Assembly: GCA_015061545.1 (NCBI GenBank)
Contig: SUWJ01000016.1
Span: 1-52,693 of the forward strand
Direction of reading: 5' to 3'
Length of the DNA: 52,693 bases
DNA from: Lentisphaerota bacterium
GTDB taxonomy: Bacteria > Verrucomicrobiota > Lentisphaeria > Victivallales > Victivallaceae
A model generated the notes under the pieces. The model did no database searches and was not told the origin of the DNA. It saw nothing but the letters and a program-made list of their open reading frames with translations. This document shows positions 41,402-52,693 of this stretch, one piece after another. Position 1 is the stretch's first letter, and the number at the start of each line of letters is the position of its first letter. The translations under genes and the position numbers were made by a program.

Positions 41402-41899
41402 TTATTTTTTCTTAAAGCCTTTGAATCTCTTGAGATAGCTTTCGGGATCGCTTTTGCCGCCGAACCCGACTTTTTTATCCAGCACCTTGCCGTCGGGAGT
41501 CAGCAAATAAACGGTGGGAAATCCTTCTACGGAATATTTTTTGACAATTTCCTGCGCGGCGGATTTTTCGCTTTCGCTCTGCGCTCTGCGACGGGGAAAA
41601 TCTGCTTTGAGCAGCACTAAATTTTCATTTGCCAGCTTGGCAAAGTCCTTATGCGACAGCACTTTCTTTTCCAGATTCATGCAGGGCGGACACCAATCCG
41701 AACCCGTTGCCAGCAGCAGGATCTGCCGCTGAGTTGCCTGTGCTTCTTTCAATGCGCTGTTCAGATCGCTATGCCATTTGACCGATTTATTCTGCTCGAT
41801 TTTCTGCTTTTTCAGGACAGCTTTTTTATCTGCCGCGTTGGAGTCGTGTGCAATAAAAACACAGAACAATGCCAGCAGAGCCCAAATGATGTTTTTCAT
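41402..41899 (-). CDS. Periplasmic thioredoxin-like protein
   Basis: The 165-aa product has a signal peptide (MKNIIWALLALFCVFIAHDS, cleaved near NAA), then a charged linker and a thioredoxin fold of the thioredoxin_7/DUF255-like type: LLLATGSDWCPPC with the redox pair Cys70/Cys73, and the cis-Pro block VEGFPTVYLL. It should act as a thiol reductase or disulfide isomerase outside the cytoplasm, reduced by the adjacent DsbD. The C-terminus is Lys-rich. It begins 62 bp after the zinc-ribbon gene; a modest ribosome site (AAAGGTTGG) precedes the ATG. Confidence 0.9.
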   Translation of the reverse strand: MKNIIWALLALFCVFIAHDSNAADKKAVLKKQKIEQNKSVKWHSDLNSALKEAQATQRQILLLATGSDWCPPCMNLEKKVLSHKDFAKLANENLVLLKADFPRRRAQSESEKSAAQEIVKKYSVEGFPTVYLLTPDGKVLDKKVGFGGKSDPESYLKRFKGFKKK

Positions 41900-41961
41900 T
41901 TTTTTCCAACCTTTCCGGGCTTATGCCCATATGTTTATGATTAAAAACGATAAAAATTTGT

Positions 41962-42195
41962 TCAACGCTCGCGGTAGAAACAAATCGAATTGCAGCGCGG
42001 ACAGCGGGTGACGTTGGTATTTTCGGGCGCAATAAAACTTATGTGACACCCCGGGCAGTTCAGCACCCGCCGCGAATTGCTCTTCCAGCTGTATGCCCGA
42101 TTGCGCCACAGCTCCCGCGCCCAAAGTATGGCAATGGTGCAAAAACAGAGCGCCAAATAGAAAAATATTCCGTTAGAGTAGGTCAAATTGATCAT
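41962..42195 (-). CDS. Small membrane protein with zinc ribbon
   Basis: A 77-aa protein with one N-terminal membrane helix (about residues 9-29, GIFFYLALCFCTIAILWAREL) and a C-terminal pair of knuckles, LNCPGCHISF and TRCPRCNSICFY (CPxC...CPxC), expected to bind one zinc. The start ATG overlaps the upstream stop (ATGA), so it is coupled to the TonB-like gene. Not recognised beyond this; similar short Zn-ribbon membrane proteins occur in several phyla. Confidence 0.75.
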   Translation of the reverse strand: MINLTYSNGIFFYLALCFCTIAILWARELWRNRAYSWKSNSRRVLNCPGCHISFIAPENTNVTRCPRCNSICFYRER

Positions 42196-42932
42196 AATTG
42201 CTGCTCCCTGATCTTACCTGCTGTCGGTGTTTTCTGCCAGACAAAAGCTATTTCGCCTGACAAGTTTTCATCCAGCGCCATGCAGCTGCGGATGATCTTG
42301 GCGGCGAGTTCATCCAGCTGCGGCACTCCGCAGCCAGTCAGCAGTTTTAACCTGTCGCCGACGGTATGCACTTGCGGGGTGTTTTGTACATAGATTACAG
42401 TTGTTGCCGCATTTTCGGGGACTTCCGTTACATTTTCCCGAACCAGTTTTTCGGCGGCAGGAAAACTTTTGCCGTTCAACCAGACTGCCGCCGTTTTGTA
42501 ACTTGCCGCAGTTGTGTTGTCAGGCCAATACAGCGCCAGCACCCGCTTGTGCGAATCCTGTATCGGCGTTGACTGCGGCGCCTTCAGCGGCGATGGCTCG
42601 CTCAGACGCAGCTGCATCGGCAGGTCTTCAGGAATCGGATGCACCGCAAAATTACGGATGATCGAGCTGGCACCACTTTGCTTATCGGCAGCGATTATCA
42701 ACGCCGGATCGTGATTTTCCAGCCATTGCGCCAAATTTGCATTTTCCGGTCTGGCAAGGTCGATACTGCCCAGTTTGGGCAGTTCATCCGCCAGTTGGGC
42801 ATCGGGCAAATGCAGCGGACGGAACAGCCCCAGCAGCGCCAGATGCACCAGCAATGCGGTCACGATTCCTGCCCACAGACAGTTGTTGTTTTTCCGCGAT
42901 TTGGTTTGCAGTTTCTTCCAGCTCCAGGACAT
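42192..42932 (-). CDS. TonB-position membrane protein lacking a recognisable TonB C-terminal domain
   Basis: A 246-aa protein (ATG 42932, with AGGAG 11 bases upstream; a TTG would add seven residues) with a basic start (SWKKLQTKSRKNNN), one membrane helix (about residues 20-37, AGIVTALLVHLALLGLF) and a periplasmic remainder. The helix contains a conserved-looking His (LVHLALL), reminiscent of the SxxxHxxL pattern in TonB membrane helices. The C-terminal part (SFPAAEKLVRENVT..., LAAKIIRSCMALDENLSGEI) shows no typical TonB fold, and no long Pro-rich spacer is present. It follows exbD by 27 bp, where tonB or tolA usually lies. Confidence 0.7.
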   Translation of the reverse strand: MSWSWKKLQTKSRKNNNCLWAGIVTALLVHLALLGLFRPLHLPDAQLADELPKLGSIDLARPENANLAQWLENHDPALIIAADKQSGASSIIRNFAVHPIPEDLPMQLRLSEPSPLKAPQSTPIQDSHKRVLALYWPDNTTAASYKTAAVWLNGKSFPAAEKLVRENVTEVPENAATTVIYVQNTPQVHTVGDRLKLLTGCGVPQLDELAAKIIRSCMALDENLSGEIAFVWQKTPTAGKIREQQL

Positions 42933-42959
42933 TTTCCGCTTTGCTCCTGCCAATATTTA

Positions 42960-43445
42960 TCACTCGCCGGAAGCCGCAAATGGCTCCTGACCATGCGTCG
43001 AACCTTTTTCCGACTGACCGGTTGCCAGAAATGCGGAAAGCCCGAATCGTGCGGCAATGGTCATTACCTCGGTAACCGCAGCGTGGGTCGTGTGGGCATC
43101 GGCACGGATGATCACCATTTTCATATCGCTCTGACGGCTGACTGCCGACATCTCTTCCGCCAGTTGATCCATATCCAGAGGTTTATCGTTGAAATAAAGC
43201 TGTGTGCCGCCGTCTGGCAATGCAGCAATGGTGATGATAAACCGTTCCAGCCCGGTGCGCATTCTGCCTGTATCAATATTCGGCAGCGTTACCTCCACTC
43301 CCGACAGCTGCATGAATGGCAGCGACAGCACCAGAAAGATCAGCAGCAGAAAAAATACATCCAGAAACGGCGTGCAATCGGGCCGCCCCCGATATGCCTG
43401 CAGCCGCGGAGCATATTTGCGTTTGTAGAATATTTTATTGGTCAT
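42960..43445 (-). CDS. ExbD/TolR family biopolymer transport protein
   Basis: The 161-aa product has a short cytoplasmic N-terminus, one membrane helix starting TPFLDVFFLLLIFLVL, whose Asp29 corresponds to the proton-carrying Asp of ExbD/TolR, and a periplasmic domain (VEVTLPNIDTG..., LYFNDKPLDMDQLAEEM, KMVIIRADAHTTHAAVTEVM) typical of the family. With ExbB it forms the proton-driven motor that powers TonB- or TolA-like proteins. It lies 23 bp after exbB. Whether it feeds outer-membrane import or a Tol-type system is not decided by sequence. Confidence 0.93.
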   Translation of the reverse strand: MTNKIFYKRKYAPRLQAYRGRPDCTPFLDVFFLLLIFLVLSLPFMQLSGVEVTLPNIDTGRMRTGLERFIITIAALPDGGTQLYFNDKPLDMDQLAEEMSAVSRQSDMKMVIIRADAHTTHAAVTEVMTIAARFGLSAFLATGQSEKGSTHGQEPFAASGE

Positions 43446-43468
43446 CGCGATTTCTCCTCACGACAGAT

Positions 43469-44101
43469 TTACTGTTCGGCGTCGGCGTCGTTACGTTCAA
43501 AAAATGCGCTGATTTCGGACGCGGCTTTTTCAATATCCAGCGTGATCGCATTCAGCCGCGCGTGCAGATAGTTGTACGATGTGTAGCAGAAGATCGCCAC
43601 CGCCAGCCCGCTGGCAGTCGTTATCAATGCTTTGTTCACCGCCTGCGCCAGTTCCGTTACCGACAAATAGACGCTGGCAGTTGCGTGTACTGCCTGAAAC
43701 GCCTCCATCAGTCCCAGCACCGTACCCAGCAATCCCAGGAGCGGCGCAATATAACCGATCGTGCCGAGAATGTTCAGATGCCGTTCCAGCCGTGCCACTT
43801 CGTCCAGACAGGCGCCGGAAATGGCGTTATCCAGCTTTTTTTCGCCCCGCTGATGGGCAAGGATCGCGGCGTTAAGCACCATCGGAACCGGCCCCGGCGT
43901 ATTGTCGCACAAGGTGATCGCTTCCACATAGCCATCCCGCCGCAGCACGTTGAACAAACCGGTTATCAGCTCGCCCACATTGATCTGTTCGCGGTGGAAC
44001 TGAAACCACTTTTCCAGAAAGATTATCATTGCTGTAAGGCTGCAGAACAATATCAGCCACATCACCGGGCCGCCATCGGAGATCATTTTCATAAAAAGCA
44101 T
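43469..44101 (-). CDS. ExbB/TolQ/MotA family proton channel protein
   Basis: The 210-aa inner-membrane protein has three helices: an N-terminal one (about 12-30, GGPVMWLILFCSLTAMIIFLEKW) and two after the cytoplasmic loop, with LGTIGYIAPLLGLLGTVLGLMEAF and ALITTASGLAVAIFCYTSYNYL. These last two carry the conserved Pro/Gly/Thr pattern of the MotA/TolQ/ExbB domain. It should form a pentamer around ExbD. A GAGG ribosome site precedes the ATG. It is 21 bp after the TPR gene in the same run. N-terminal extension for periplasmic anchoring, seen in some ExbB, is absent. Confidence 0.93.
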   Translation of the reverse strand: MLFMKMISDGGPVMWLILFCSLTAMIIFLEKWFQFHREQINVGELITGLFNVLRRDGYVEAITLCDNTPGPVPMVLNAAILAHQRGEKKLDNAISGACLDEVARLERHLNILGTIGYIAPLLGLLGTVLGLMEAFQAVHATASVYLSVTELAQAVNKALITTASGLAVAIFCYTSYNYLHARLNAITLDIEKAASEISAFFERNDADAEQ

Positions 44102-44122
44102 ATTTTTACCTCGCTGTATATA

Positions 44123-46816
44123 TTATTGCCGATTCCCGCCAACAGTGCTGTTGACAAGTTCAAGCTGTTTTTTGATATCTTCTCCGGGCAGGGAGAGTTC
44201 CTGCGCCGCTTTCAGCAAGCGGAGCGCTTCGCCGCGCAATTCCAGTAACTGTTGTTCATCGGGGGCAGATTTGATTGCGCTGTAGAGCAGTTTCAGCGCC
44301 ATATCCAGCGCTTTGGCGCACCATTGCGTCGGGTAGTAACGCGCTTCGCGTTTCGCCAGACAGGCGCGGTAGATTATTTCGCGGCAGCAGCGCAAAGAGC
44401 CCGCTTCATCGCCCGCAGCGCGCAGACAGCACGCAAGTTTGTACAAACTCTGATAGAACAGCCCCGTCGGCAGATTTTCCGTTGCCAGCAGCGTTTCGCA
44501 GTTCTTCTGCGCCAAAAGCAAATGCTGCGTCTGCCGGGTGCGGTTGTAGAGCGCATAGGCTGCGTCCGCAGCACGGGCAATGCAGCTGCTGGTAAAAAGC
44601 GCATCTTTTGACCGTTCCTGCGCCTGTTTGAACGCGGCAAGTGCCCCCGCGTAATCGGCAAGCGACATTTTTAAATCGCCCATCAGGAAAAATCCCTGCG
44701 GTGCAATGGCAGAATCGGCGTAACGGCTGGTCAATCCTGCCAGAACTTCCTGCATATGCAGGTGATCTTTAAGCTGACCGTAAAGCAGCGCCCGTTCGTA
44801 AAGTATTTCCGGCATCAGCTCGGCGTGTTTGGCGGCGTAGAGTTTTTCCACGCTTTCCATAACTTTCAGCGCCTCTTCGCAGCGGTTCTTTTGCCGCAGC
44901 CAGCTGCTGTTGAGGAATTTGCCCGAAATGGTGTATTTGCTGTCAACATATTGACTTTCCAGCTGGGCAAGCAGCTTGACCGCTTCGGCTTCCTTATCCG
45001 CCGCCAGCAATTCGGTCAACGCTTTGTAAAGGGCGTTGGCGGCACGTTCGCCGGGGAATTTTGCTGCATACTGCATAAAAATTTCTGACGCGTTGCCTGC
45101 CTTATCGGCAATGGCAAGTTCTCCTGCGCGGAAAAGGGCGTCGGGTGCTTCGGCTGCTTGCGGATATTTTTCCGCAAATGCCAGATAGCATTTGACCGCA
45201 TCGCGGTTATCGGCAAGTTTTTCGGTCAGCAGCGCTTCCAGATACGCCCCTTTGCAAGTCAGTTCGGCATCTTGGGAAAAATCGGCTTTGCGCAATACCT
45301 GCATGGCGCGGCTGTAGCTTTTCAGCAGATAGCTGCTTTGTGCCAGCCAGAGTGCCGCCCGGGGCAGCCGTGGTGCCGCCGCCGCAAAATATTCTGCCGC
45401 GTCGGCGTAGCGCCCCTGCTGATACAAATATTCCCCCGCCTGCTGGCGGAGCTTATCGGCAGCTGATTGATCGGCAGTATTTTTTATGGCAAAATCAAAC
45501 ATCTTCAGCGCATCATTGACCTGCGAACTTTGCTGATAGAGCCAGATAAGTTTATTTGCCGCCTGTAATTTAATTTCAGGCGTTGCCGCATGATCGTTGA
45601 ACACCTTTTCGCAGAAATCGATTGCCTGACTGTTCTTTTTCAGCTTGATAAGCAAATCCCCGCCCAACAGCAGCATCGACCAGCGGTCATCGGCGGCAGG
45701 ATACATTTTTACATAGCGCTCCACGCACCCCAGCGCCGCCGCTGAATTGCCCGCCGCCAGATGGCTTGCGAGCGTATCCTGCAATGCACTGCGCTGAAAA
45801 TTCTTTTCGGCGTACTTTTCTGCCGCAGCGTTGTACTCCAAAGCCTTAGTGTAATTTTTATTCGCACGGTAATATGCTGCCAGTTTCAGCGCGATCCGCG
45901 CCGCAAACGGATCGGGCGGCAGCAGTTTGCCGAGATACGCTGTAAAATCTTTTTCTACCGCCGCCGCGCCTTTGAGCAGCGAATCCAGCAGCATCCTGCT
46001 TTTGCTCAAGCGCCATTGCAGCGATTGCTGCAGCTCCTGCGGAATCTCTTTGGTCAGCTGATCCCACGCCGATTGAGCCTGTTTTTTATCGCCTGACTCC
46101 AACGCGCAGAAAAGCAGTCCTTCCAGCGCCTTGAGTTTGAGCAGCTGATCGCCTTCTGATACCGCCGCCAGATCGGCGCACGCCTTTTGCGCCCCTGCGC
46201 TGTCGCCTTGCAGCATCAATGTTCTTGCCAGCATTTCCAACGCGCGCTGACAAAGCTGATTGCCCGGCACCAGCTGCGCCGAGAGCTGGCGGAACTTTTC
46301 TGCTGCCATGCTCAATTCATTGGTAAAAAGCGCCCGCTGCGCCTGCATAAAGATTTGCCGCGCGGGAGAAATTGCCATATCTGCAGCATCGGTCAGCTGC
46401 GCGTAGAGCTCGTCGGCGGATTTCAAATCGCCCGCTTCCAGAAAACTCTCGTAGAGCATTGATGCCGCTTCGCTTTTGCGGACGCTGTCCGTCGTTTCCG
46501 TCATGGCACGACGGAAAAAATCTGCTGCCGCTGCGGCATCGTCGTTGTTCAAAGCCAATTTGCCCAGCTGCATATAACGTTGGGTATTGTCGCTTTGCTG
46601 ACCTGCAAAAATTTCCGCATCGGTTTTCTGTTCAGTTATCTTCGCACCCTTGTCCTGCGCGGCAGGCGGAGTTTGAACCCCTTGCGCCTGAGCAGCATTA
46701 TCCTTGCCCGGTTCGGGCATCGGCGCCTTGACGGCAGCAGCAGCGCTTTCCGCTGCCTGAAGCTGAGCTGTCAGCAGCAGCGCGGCAAAGATTTGACCCA
46801 CTATTTTTTTACTCAT
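44123..46816 (-). CDS. Exported TPR-repeat protein, energy-transducer associated
   Basis: The 897-aa product (ATG 46816, where MSKKIVGQIFAALLLTAQLQ gives a good Sec signal) has an Ala/Pro/Gln-rich spacer (about 22-70), then tetratricopeptide-like helical repeats to the end, for instance QRYMQLGKLALNNDDAAAAA, ALEYNAAAEKYAEKNF, YLYQQGRYADAAEYFAAAAP and GDLKMSLADYAGALAAFKQA. Such exported TPR proteins with ExbBD loci bridge envelope parts, as YbgF/CpoB do with TolA. The size suggests a scaffold. An upstream TTG overlapping the recA stop would add 13 residues and spoil the signal. Exact role unknown. Confidence 0.82.
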   Translation of the reverse strand: MSKKIVGQIFAALLLTAQLQAAESAAAAVKAPMPEPGKDNAAQAQGVQTPPAAQDKGAKITEQKTDAEIFAGQQSDNTQRYMQLGKLALNNDDAAAAADFFRRAMTETTDSVRKSEAASMLYESFLEAGDLKSADELYAQLTDAADMAISPARQIFMQAQRALFTNELSMAAEKFRQLSAQLVPGNQLCQRALEMLARTLMLQGDSAGAQKACADLAAVSEGDQLLKLKALEGLLFCALESGDKKQAQSAWDQLTKEIPQELQQSLQWRLSKSRMLLDSLLKGAAAVEKDFTAYLGKLLPPDPFAARIALKLAAYYRANKNYTKALEYNAAAEKYAEKNFQRSALQDTLASHLAAGNSAAALGCVERYVKMYPAADDRWSMLLLGGDLLIKLKKNSQAIDFCEKVFNDHAATPEIKLQAANKLIWLYQQSSQVNDALKMFDFAIKNTADQSAADKLRQQAGEYLYQQGRYADAAEYFAAAAPRLPRAALWLAQSSYLLKSYSRAMQVLRKADFSQDAELTCKGAYLEALLTEKLADNRDAVKCYLAFAEKYPQAAEAPDALFRAGELAIADKAGNASEIFMQYAAKFPGERAANALYKALTELLAADKEAEAVKLLAQLESQYVDSKYTISGKFLNSSWLRQKNRCEEALKVMESVEKLYAAKHAELMPEILYERALLYGQLKDHLHMQEVLAGLTSRYADSAIAPQGFFLMGDLKMSLADYAGALAAFKQAQERSKDALFTSSCIARAADAAYALYNRTRQTQHLLLAQKNCETLLATENLPTGLFYQSLYKLACCLRAAGDEAGSLRCCREIIYRACLAKREARYYPTQWCAKALDMALKLLYSAIKSAPDEQQLLELRGEALRLLKAAQELSLPGEDIKKQLELVNSTVGGNRQ

Positions 46817-46851
46817 CAACCTGACCAATCTTTCAGAATATACTGAAACGA

Positions 46852-47940
46852 TCAATTTTCGGCAGCTTCGGCAGCGGCATCATTGCTGTTTTCGTCAGCA
46901 GCCTTTTTGCCTGAGAGCTTTTCCCTTACCTTGGCGGCAATGCTGTTGGCAAGCACTTCGTTGCTTTCCAGCAGCGCCTTGGTCTGTTCGCGGCCCTGAC
47001 CGAGCTGTTCGCCTTCAAAACTGAACCAGCTGCCCCGTTTTTCCAGAATCCCCAAATCGGTTGCCACATCCAGAATCGAACCGATACGGCTGATCCCTTC
47101 GGAGTAGTTGATGTCGAATTCAGCAATGCGGAAGGGCGGTGCCATCTTGTTTTTGATGACCTTGACCCGCGTGCGGTTGCCCGTAACGTTGCCCGAAGCA
47201 TCTTTGATGGCGGTGACTTTTCTTATATCCATACGGATCGACGCATAAAATTTCAGCGCATTACCGCCCGTAGTCGTTTCGGGATTGCCGTAGATGACCC
47301 CGATCTTTTCGCGGATCTGATTGGTAAAGATCACGCAGGTCTTGCCCCGGTTGGCGGCACCGGTGATCTTGCGCAGCGCCTGACTCATCAACCGCGCCTG
47401 CAAGCCCATGTGGGAATCGCCCATCTGACCTTCCAGCTCGGCTTTCGGCACCAGCGCGGCAACGGAGTCCACCACCAGCACGTCGATCGCGCCGCTGCGG
47501 ATAAGGGCATCGGCAATATTCAGCGCATCTTCACCGCTGTCGGGCTGACTGATCAGAAGATCGTTGGTGTTGACCCCGATCTTGGCGGCGTAAACCGGGT
47601 CGATGGCGTGTTCGGCATCGACAATGGCACAGCGGCCGCCGGCTTTCTGCGCATTGGCAATAACGTGCAGACAGACCGTTGTTTTGCCCGAGGATTCAGG
47701 CCCGAAGATCTCTACGATTCTGCCCTTGGGCAGACCGCCGATACCCAGCGCCAGATCCAGCGCCAGAGCGCCTGTGCTGATTACCTGCACATCGCCTGCG
47801 TAAGTGGCGGAGTCGCCCAGGCGCATGATCGAACCTTTACCGAATTCTTTTTCGATCTGAGCGATGGCTATTTCAAGATTTTTATTGCGTTCTGCTTCGG
47901 CGGGAACGCCGGCGGGAGTGGTATTTTTAACTGCTGCCAT
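46852..47940 (-). CDS. recA: Recombinase RecA
   Basis: ATP-dependent strand-exchange protein for homologous recombination and SOS induction. The 362-aa product has Walker [10 protein letters not shown] (80-88), the DAEHAID block, [21 protein letters not shown] with loop L1, the [15 protein letters not shown] block with L2 ([17 protein letters not shown]), and a Glu/Asp/Ala-rich acidic C-terminal tail. Every family hallmark is present. It starts 20 bp after the gyrB stop on the same strand, with GGAG ten bases before the ATG; no LexA-type box was seen in that gap. An operon with gyrB would be unusual. Confidence 0.97.
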   Translation of the reverse strand: MAAVKNTTPAGVPAEAERNKNLEIAIAQIEKEFGKGSIMRLGDSATYAGDVQVISTGALALDLALGIGGLPKGRIVEIFGPESSGKTTVCLHVIANAQKAGGRCAIVDAEHAIDPVYAAKIGVNTNDLLISQPDSGEDALNIADALIRSGAIDVLVVDSVAALVPKAELEGQMGDSHMGLQARLMSQALRKITGAANRGKTCVIFTNQIREKIGVIYGNPETTTGGNALKFYASIRMDIRKVTAIKDASGNVTGNRTRVKVIKNKMAPPFRIAEFDINYSEGISRIGSILDVATDLGILEKRGSWFSFEGEQLGQGREQTKALLESNEVLANSIAAKVREKLSGKKAADENSNDAAAEAAEN

Positions 47941-47960
47941 AATGTTGCAACTCCATAAAG

Positions 47961-50628
<2,668 letters not shown>

Positions 50629-50637
50629 ATACAATAC

Positions 50638-50649
50638 ACCTTGCAAGGT
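50638..50649. promoter_or_regulatory. 12-bp perfect palindrome (operator candidate)
   Basis: ACCTTGCAAGGT is fully self-complementary and lies in the divergent region between gyrB and the esterase gene, 9 bp upstream of the proposed gyrB -35. It could be a repressor or activator site; no regulator is identified. Confidence 0.4.
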
Positions 50650-50709
50650 ATTTTTACAAGATTCTACATTCAAAAAAACGGAATTTTTTTTACCATTTTC
50701 CCCTGCAAA

Positions 50710-50739
50710 TTGGCATTACGGGGTATGGGGTGTTATATT
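50710..50739 (+). promoter_or_regulatory. Possible promoter for the esterase gene
   Basis: TTGGCA (50710-50715) and TATATT (50734-50739) are separated by 18 bp, about 36 bp before the ATG, with ACGGAGGT as ribosome site. Confidence 0.5.
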
Positions 50740-50774
50740 TATACCGTGAGATAAAATAAAATACGGAGGTATAT

Positions 50775-51527
50775 ATGGCGGTGATGCGTGTTTCTTTTAT
50801 GTCGCTGGTGCTGATGCGCAGCTGTTCGATGAATGTTTTTGTTCCCGAAAGAGCTCATTCGGATGGCAAGGCGGGATTCCCGGTGGTCTATTTGCTGCAC
50901 GGCCGCAGCGATGACGAAAACGGCTATCTGGATCACGGGGTGGCGGCATTGTGCGAAAAGTATGAATTTATTGCAGTTATGCCCGATGGGGCGCGTTCGT
51001 TCTACAGCAACATGGTTTGCGGTCAGAATTATTGGGATTTTATATCTGAGGAGCTGCCGAAACTTGTCAGCACCATGTTTCCGATCCGCACCGACCGCGA
51101 AAATACCTTTGCGGCGGGACTTTCCATGGGTGGTTACGGCGCTCTTAAACTGGGCTTGCGCCAAATGGAGCGCTTCAGCAAGATCGGCGCCATGAGTGCC
51201 GTAGCTGATATATCGTGGGTCGGCCGTCCCGAAGGCGGCATGAGCGATGTGGAAGTGGCAAGTATTTTCGGCAGCCGTACCGGTATGATCGGCACGGAAG
51301 ATGACCTCTTTACGCTGCTGGAAAAACCCGTTCCCGCCTGCGGCAGACCCCAATTGCGGATGCGCTGCGGCGATGCCGATTTTCTGGTGGAGGACAACCG
51401 CAGATTCGTGGAACGCGCCCGCGCCGCCGATTGGAATGTGGATTACGCCGAAAGCCCCAACGAGGGACACAGTTGGGAGTTCTGGATGCGGGAATTGGCG
51501 GGAATTTTTGATTTTTTCAGTAAATAA
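50775..51527 (+). CDS. Esterase D / tributyrin-esterase-like alpha/beta hydrolase
   Basis: A cytosolic serine esterase of 250 aa. The fold motifs are PVVYLLHGRSDDENGY (oxyanion region, 36-51), the nucleophile elbow GLSMGGYGAL (Ser117), CGDADFLVEDN with the likely Asp200, and EGHSWEFW with the catalytic His232. The set matches the esterase family that includes EstA tributyrin esterase, FrmB/esterase D and feruloyl-esterase-like enzymes. No signal peptide. Strong ACGGAGG ribosome site. Physiological substrate unknown; glycan deacetylation is possible given the rest of the window, but this is a guess. Confidence 0.88.
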   Translation: MAVMRVSFMSLVLMRSCSMNVFVPERAHSDGKAGFPVVYLLHGRSDDENGYLDHGVAALCEKYEFIAVMPDGARSFYSNMVCGQNYWDFISEELPKLVSTMFPIRTDRENTFAAGLSMGGYGALKLGLRQMERFSKIGAMSAVADISWVGRPEGGMSDVEVASIFGSRTGMIGTEDDLFTLLEKPVPACGRPQLRMRCGDADFLVEDNRRFVERARAADWNVDYAESPNEGHSWEFWMRELAGIFDFFSK

Positions 51528-51540
51528 GTTTGATTTAAAA

Positions 51541-51570
51541 TTGAAAAAAAGTAAAATCGGGCTATATTAT
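51541..51570 (+). promoter_or_regulatory. gapA: Probable gapA promoter
   Basis: TTGAAA (51541-51546) is followed by TATATT after 16 bp (51563-51568) or TATTAT after 18 bp (51565-51570). Transcription should start near 51576, leaving a leader of about 60 bases that contains the tandem repeat at 51585-51616. Confidence 0.55.
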
Positions 51571-51584
51571 AGCTCAAAAGTGTT

Positions 51585-52635
<1,051 letters not shown>

Positions 52636-52658
52636 GCTGTTTGCTTGATTTGTTCCCC

Positions 52659-52693
52659 AAAGCGGGCGGGTGGATTTGCCCGTCCGCTTTTTT
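52659..52693 (+). terminator. Rho-independent terminator of gapA
   Basis: A 12-bp stem (AAAGCGGGCGGG 52659-52670 with CCCGTCCGCTTT 52679-52690, one G-U) has an 8-base loop, followed by T's to the window edge. It lies 23 bp after the gapA stop. Confidence 0.9.

Overview
The window looks like ordinary chromosome from a Gram-negative bacterium of the Planctomycetota-Verrucomicrobiota-Chlamydiota (PVC) group, most likely Lentisphaerota (Victivallis-like). This is an inference. The support is a complete lipid A/envelope gene set (lpxB, an MsbA-like exporter, ExbBD, a TonB protein, DsbD), peptidoglycan synthesis (murC), a secreted DUF4838 protein with a CBM9-like C-terminus of a kind heavily expanded in Lentisphaerota, tandem sialate O-acetylesterase-type enzymes, and a GyrB with a large acidic insert. 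Base composition is close to balanced, many start contexts carry AGGAG-type ribosome binding sites, and all three tRNAs encode CCA.

Layout. 1-850: the end of what looks like a mobile element (start of a Bro-N/antirepressor gene, truncated tyrosine integrase) beside tRNA-Arg(ACG). 1079-5144: purB, a coiled-coil membrane protein, and a convergent TonB-family gene. 5145-6128: non-coding, with a phased TACGGA repeat, hairpins and the tRNA-Glu/tRNA-Asn pair. 6129-19935: a mainly co-directional plus-strand run with two tandem SASA-type esterases, an AsmA-like protein, dapB, lpxB, a lipoprotein, yicC, cysE, yggS, hom, aspartate kinase and an RsuA/RluB-type pseudouridine synthase. 20001-21935 (minus): ABC-F ATPase. 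22150-34635: a second plus-strand run with a DegT aminotransferase, MsbA-like exporter, murC, a lone receiver domain, an RlmD/RumA-type methyltransferase, radC, a HEPN-motif membrane protein, a U32 protein, an MFS transporter and nagA. 34764-38435: hpf (minus), a NagD-like HAD phosphatase and the DUF4838 protein. 38585-50573 (minus): a nearly gap-free block gyrB-recA-TPR-exbB-exbD-TonB-like-zinc ribbon-thioredoxin-dsbD-glycosyltransferase. 50775-52693: a divergent esterase and highly expressed gapA with its terminator.

How the genes work together. dapB, hom and aspartate kinase cover the aspartate family (Lys/Thr/Met), and cysE makes the cysteine precursor. lpxB, the MsbA-like exporter, murC, DegT and the AsmA-like protein serve the envelope. 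The esterases, nagA, the HAD phosphatase, the MFS transporter and the DUF4838 protein suggest use of acetylated amino-sugar glycans. ExbB/ExbD with a TonB-like partner and a TPR protein form an energy-transducing envelope module next to a periplasmic thiol system (thioredoxin, DsbD).

No complete, clearly new defence or biosynthetic system is visible. The most interesting signals are the possible attenuator before hom, the ectoine-type aspartokinase without ectoine genes, the HEPN-motif membrane protein, the ExbBD operon whose third gene lacks a recognisable TonB C-terminus, and several short repeats phased at 10-11 bp.
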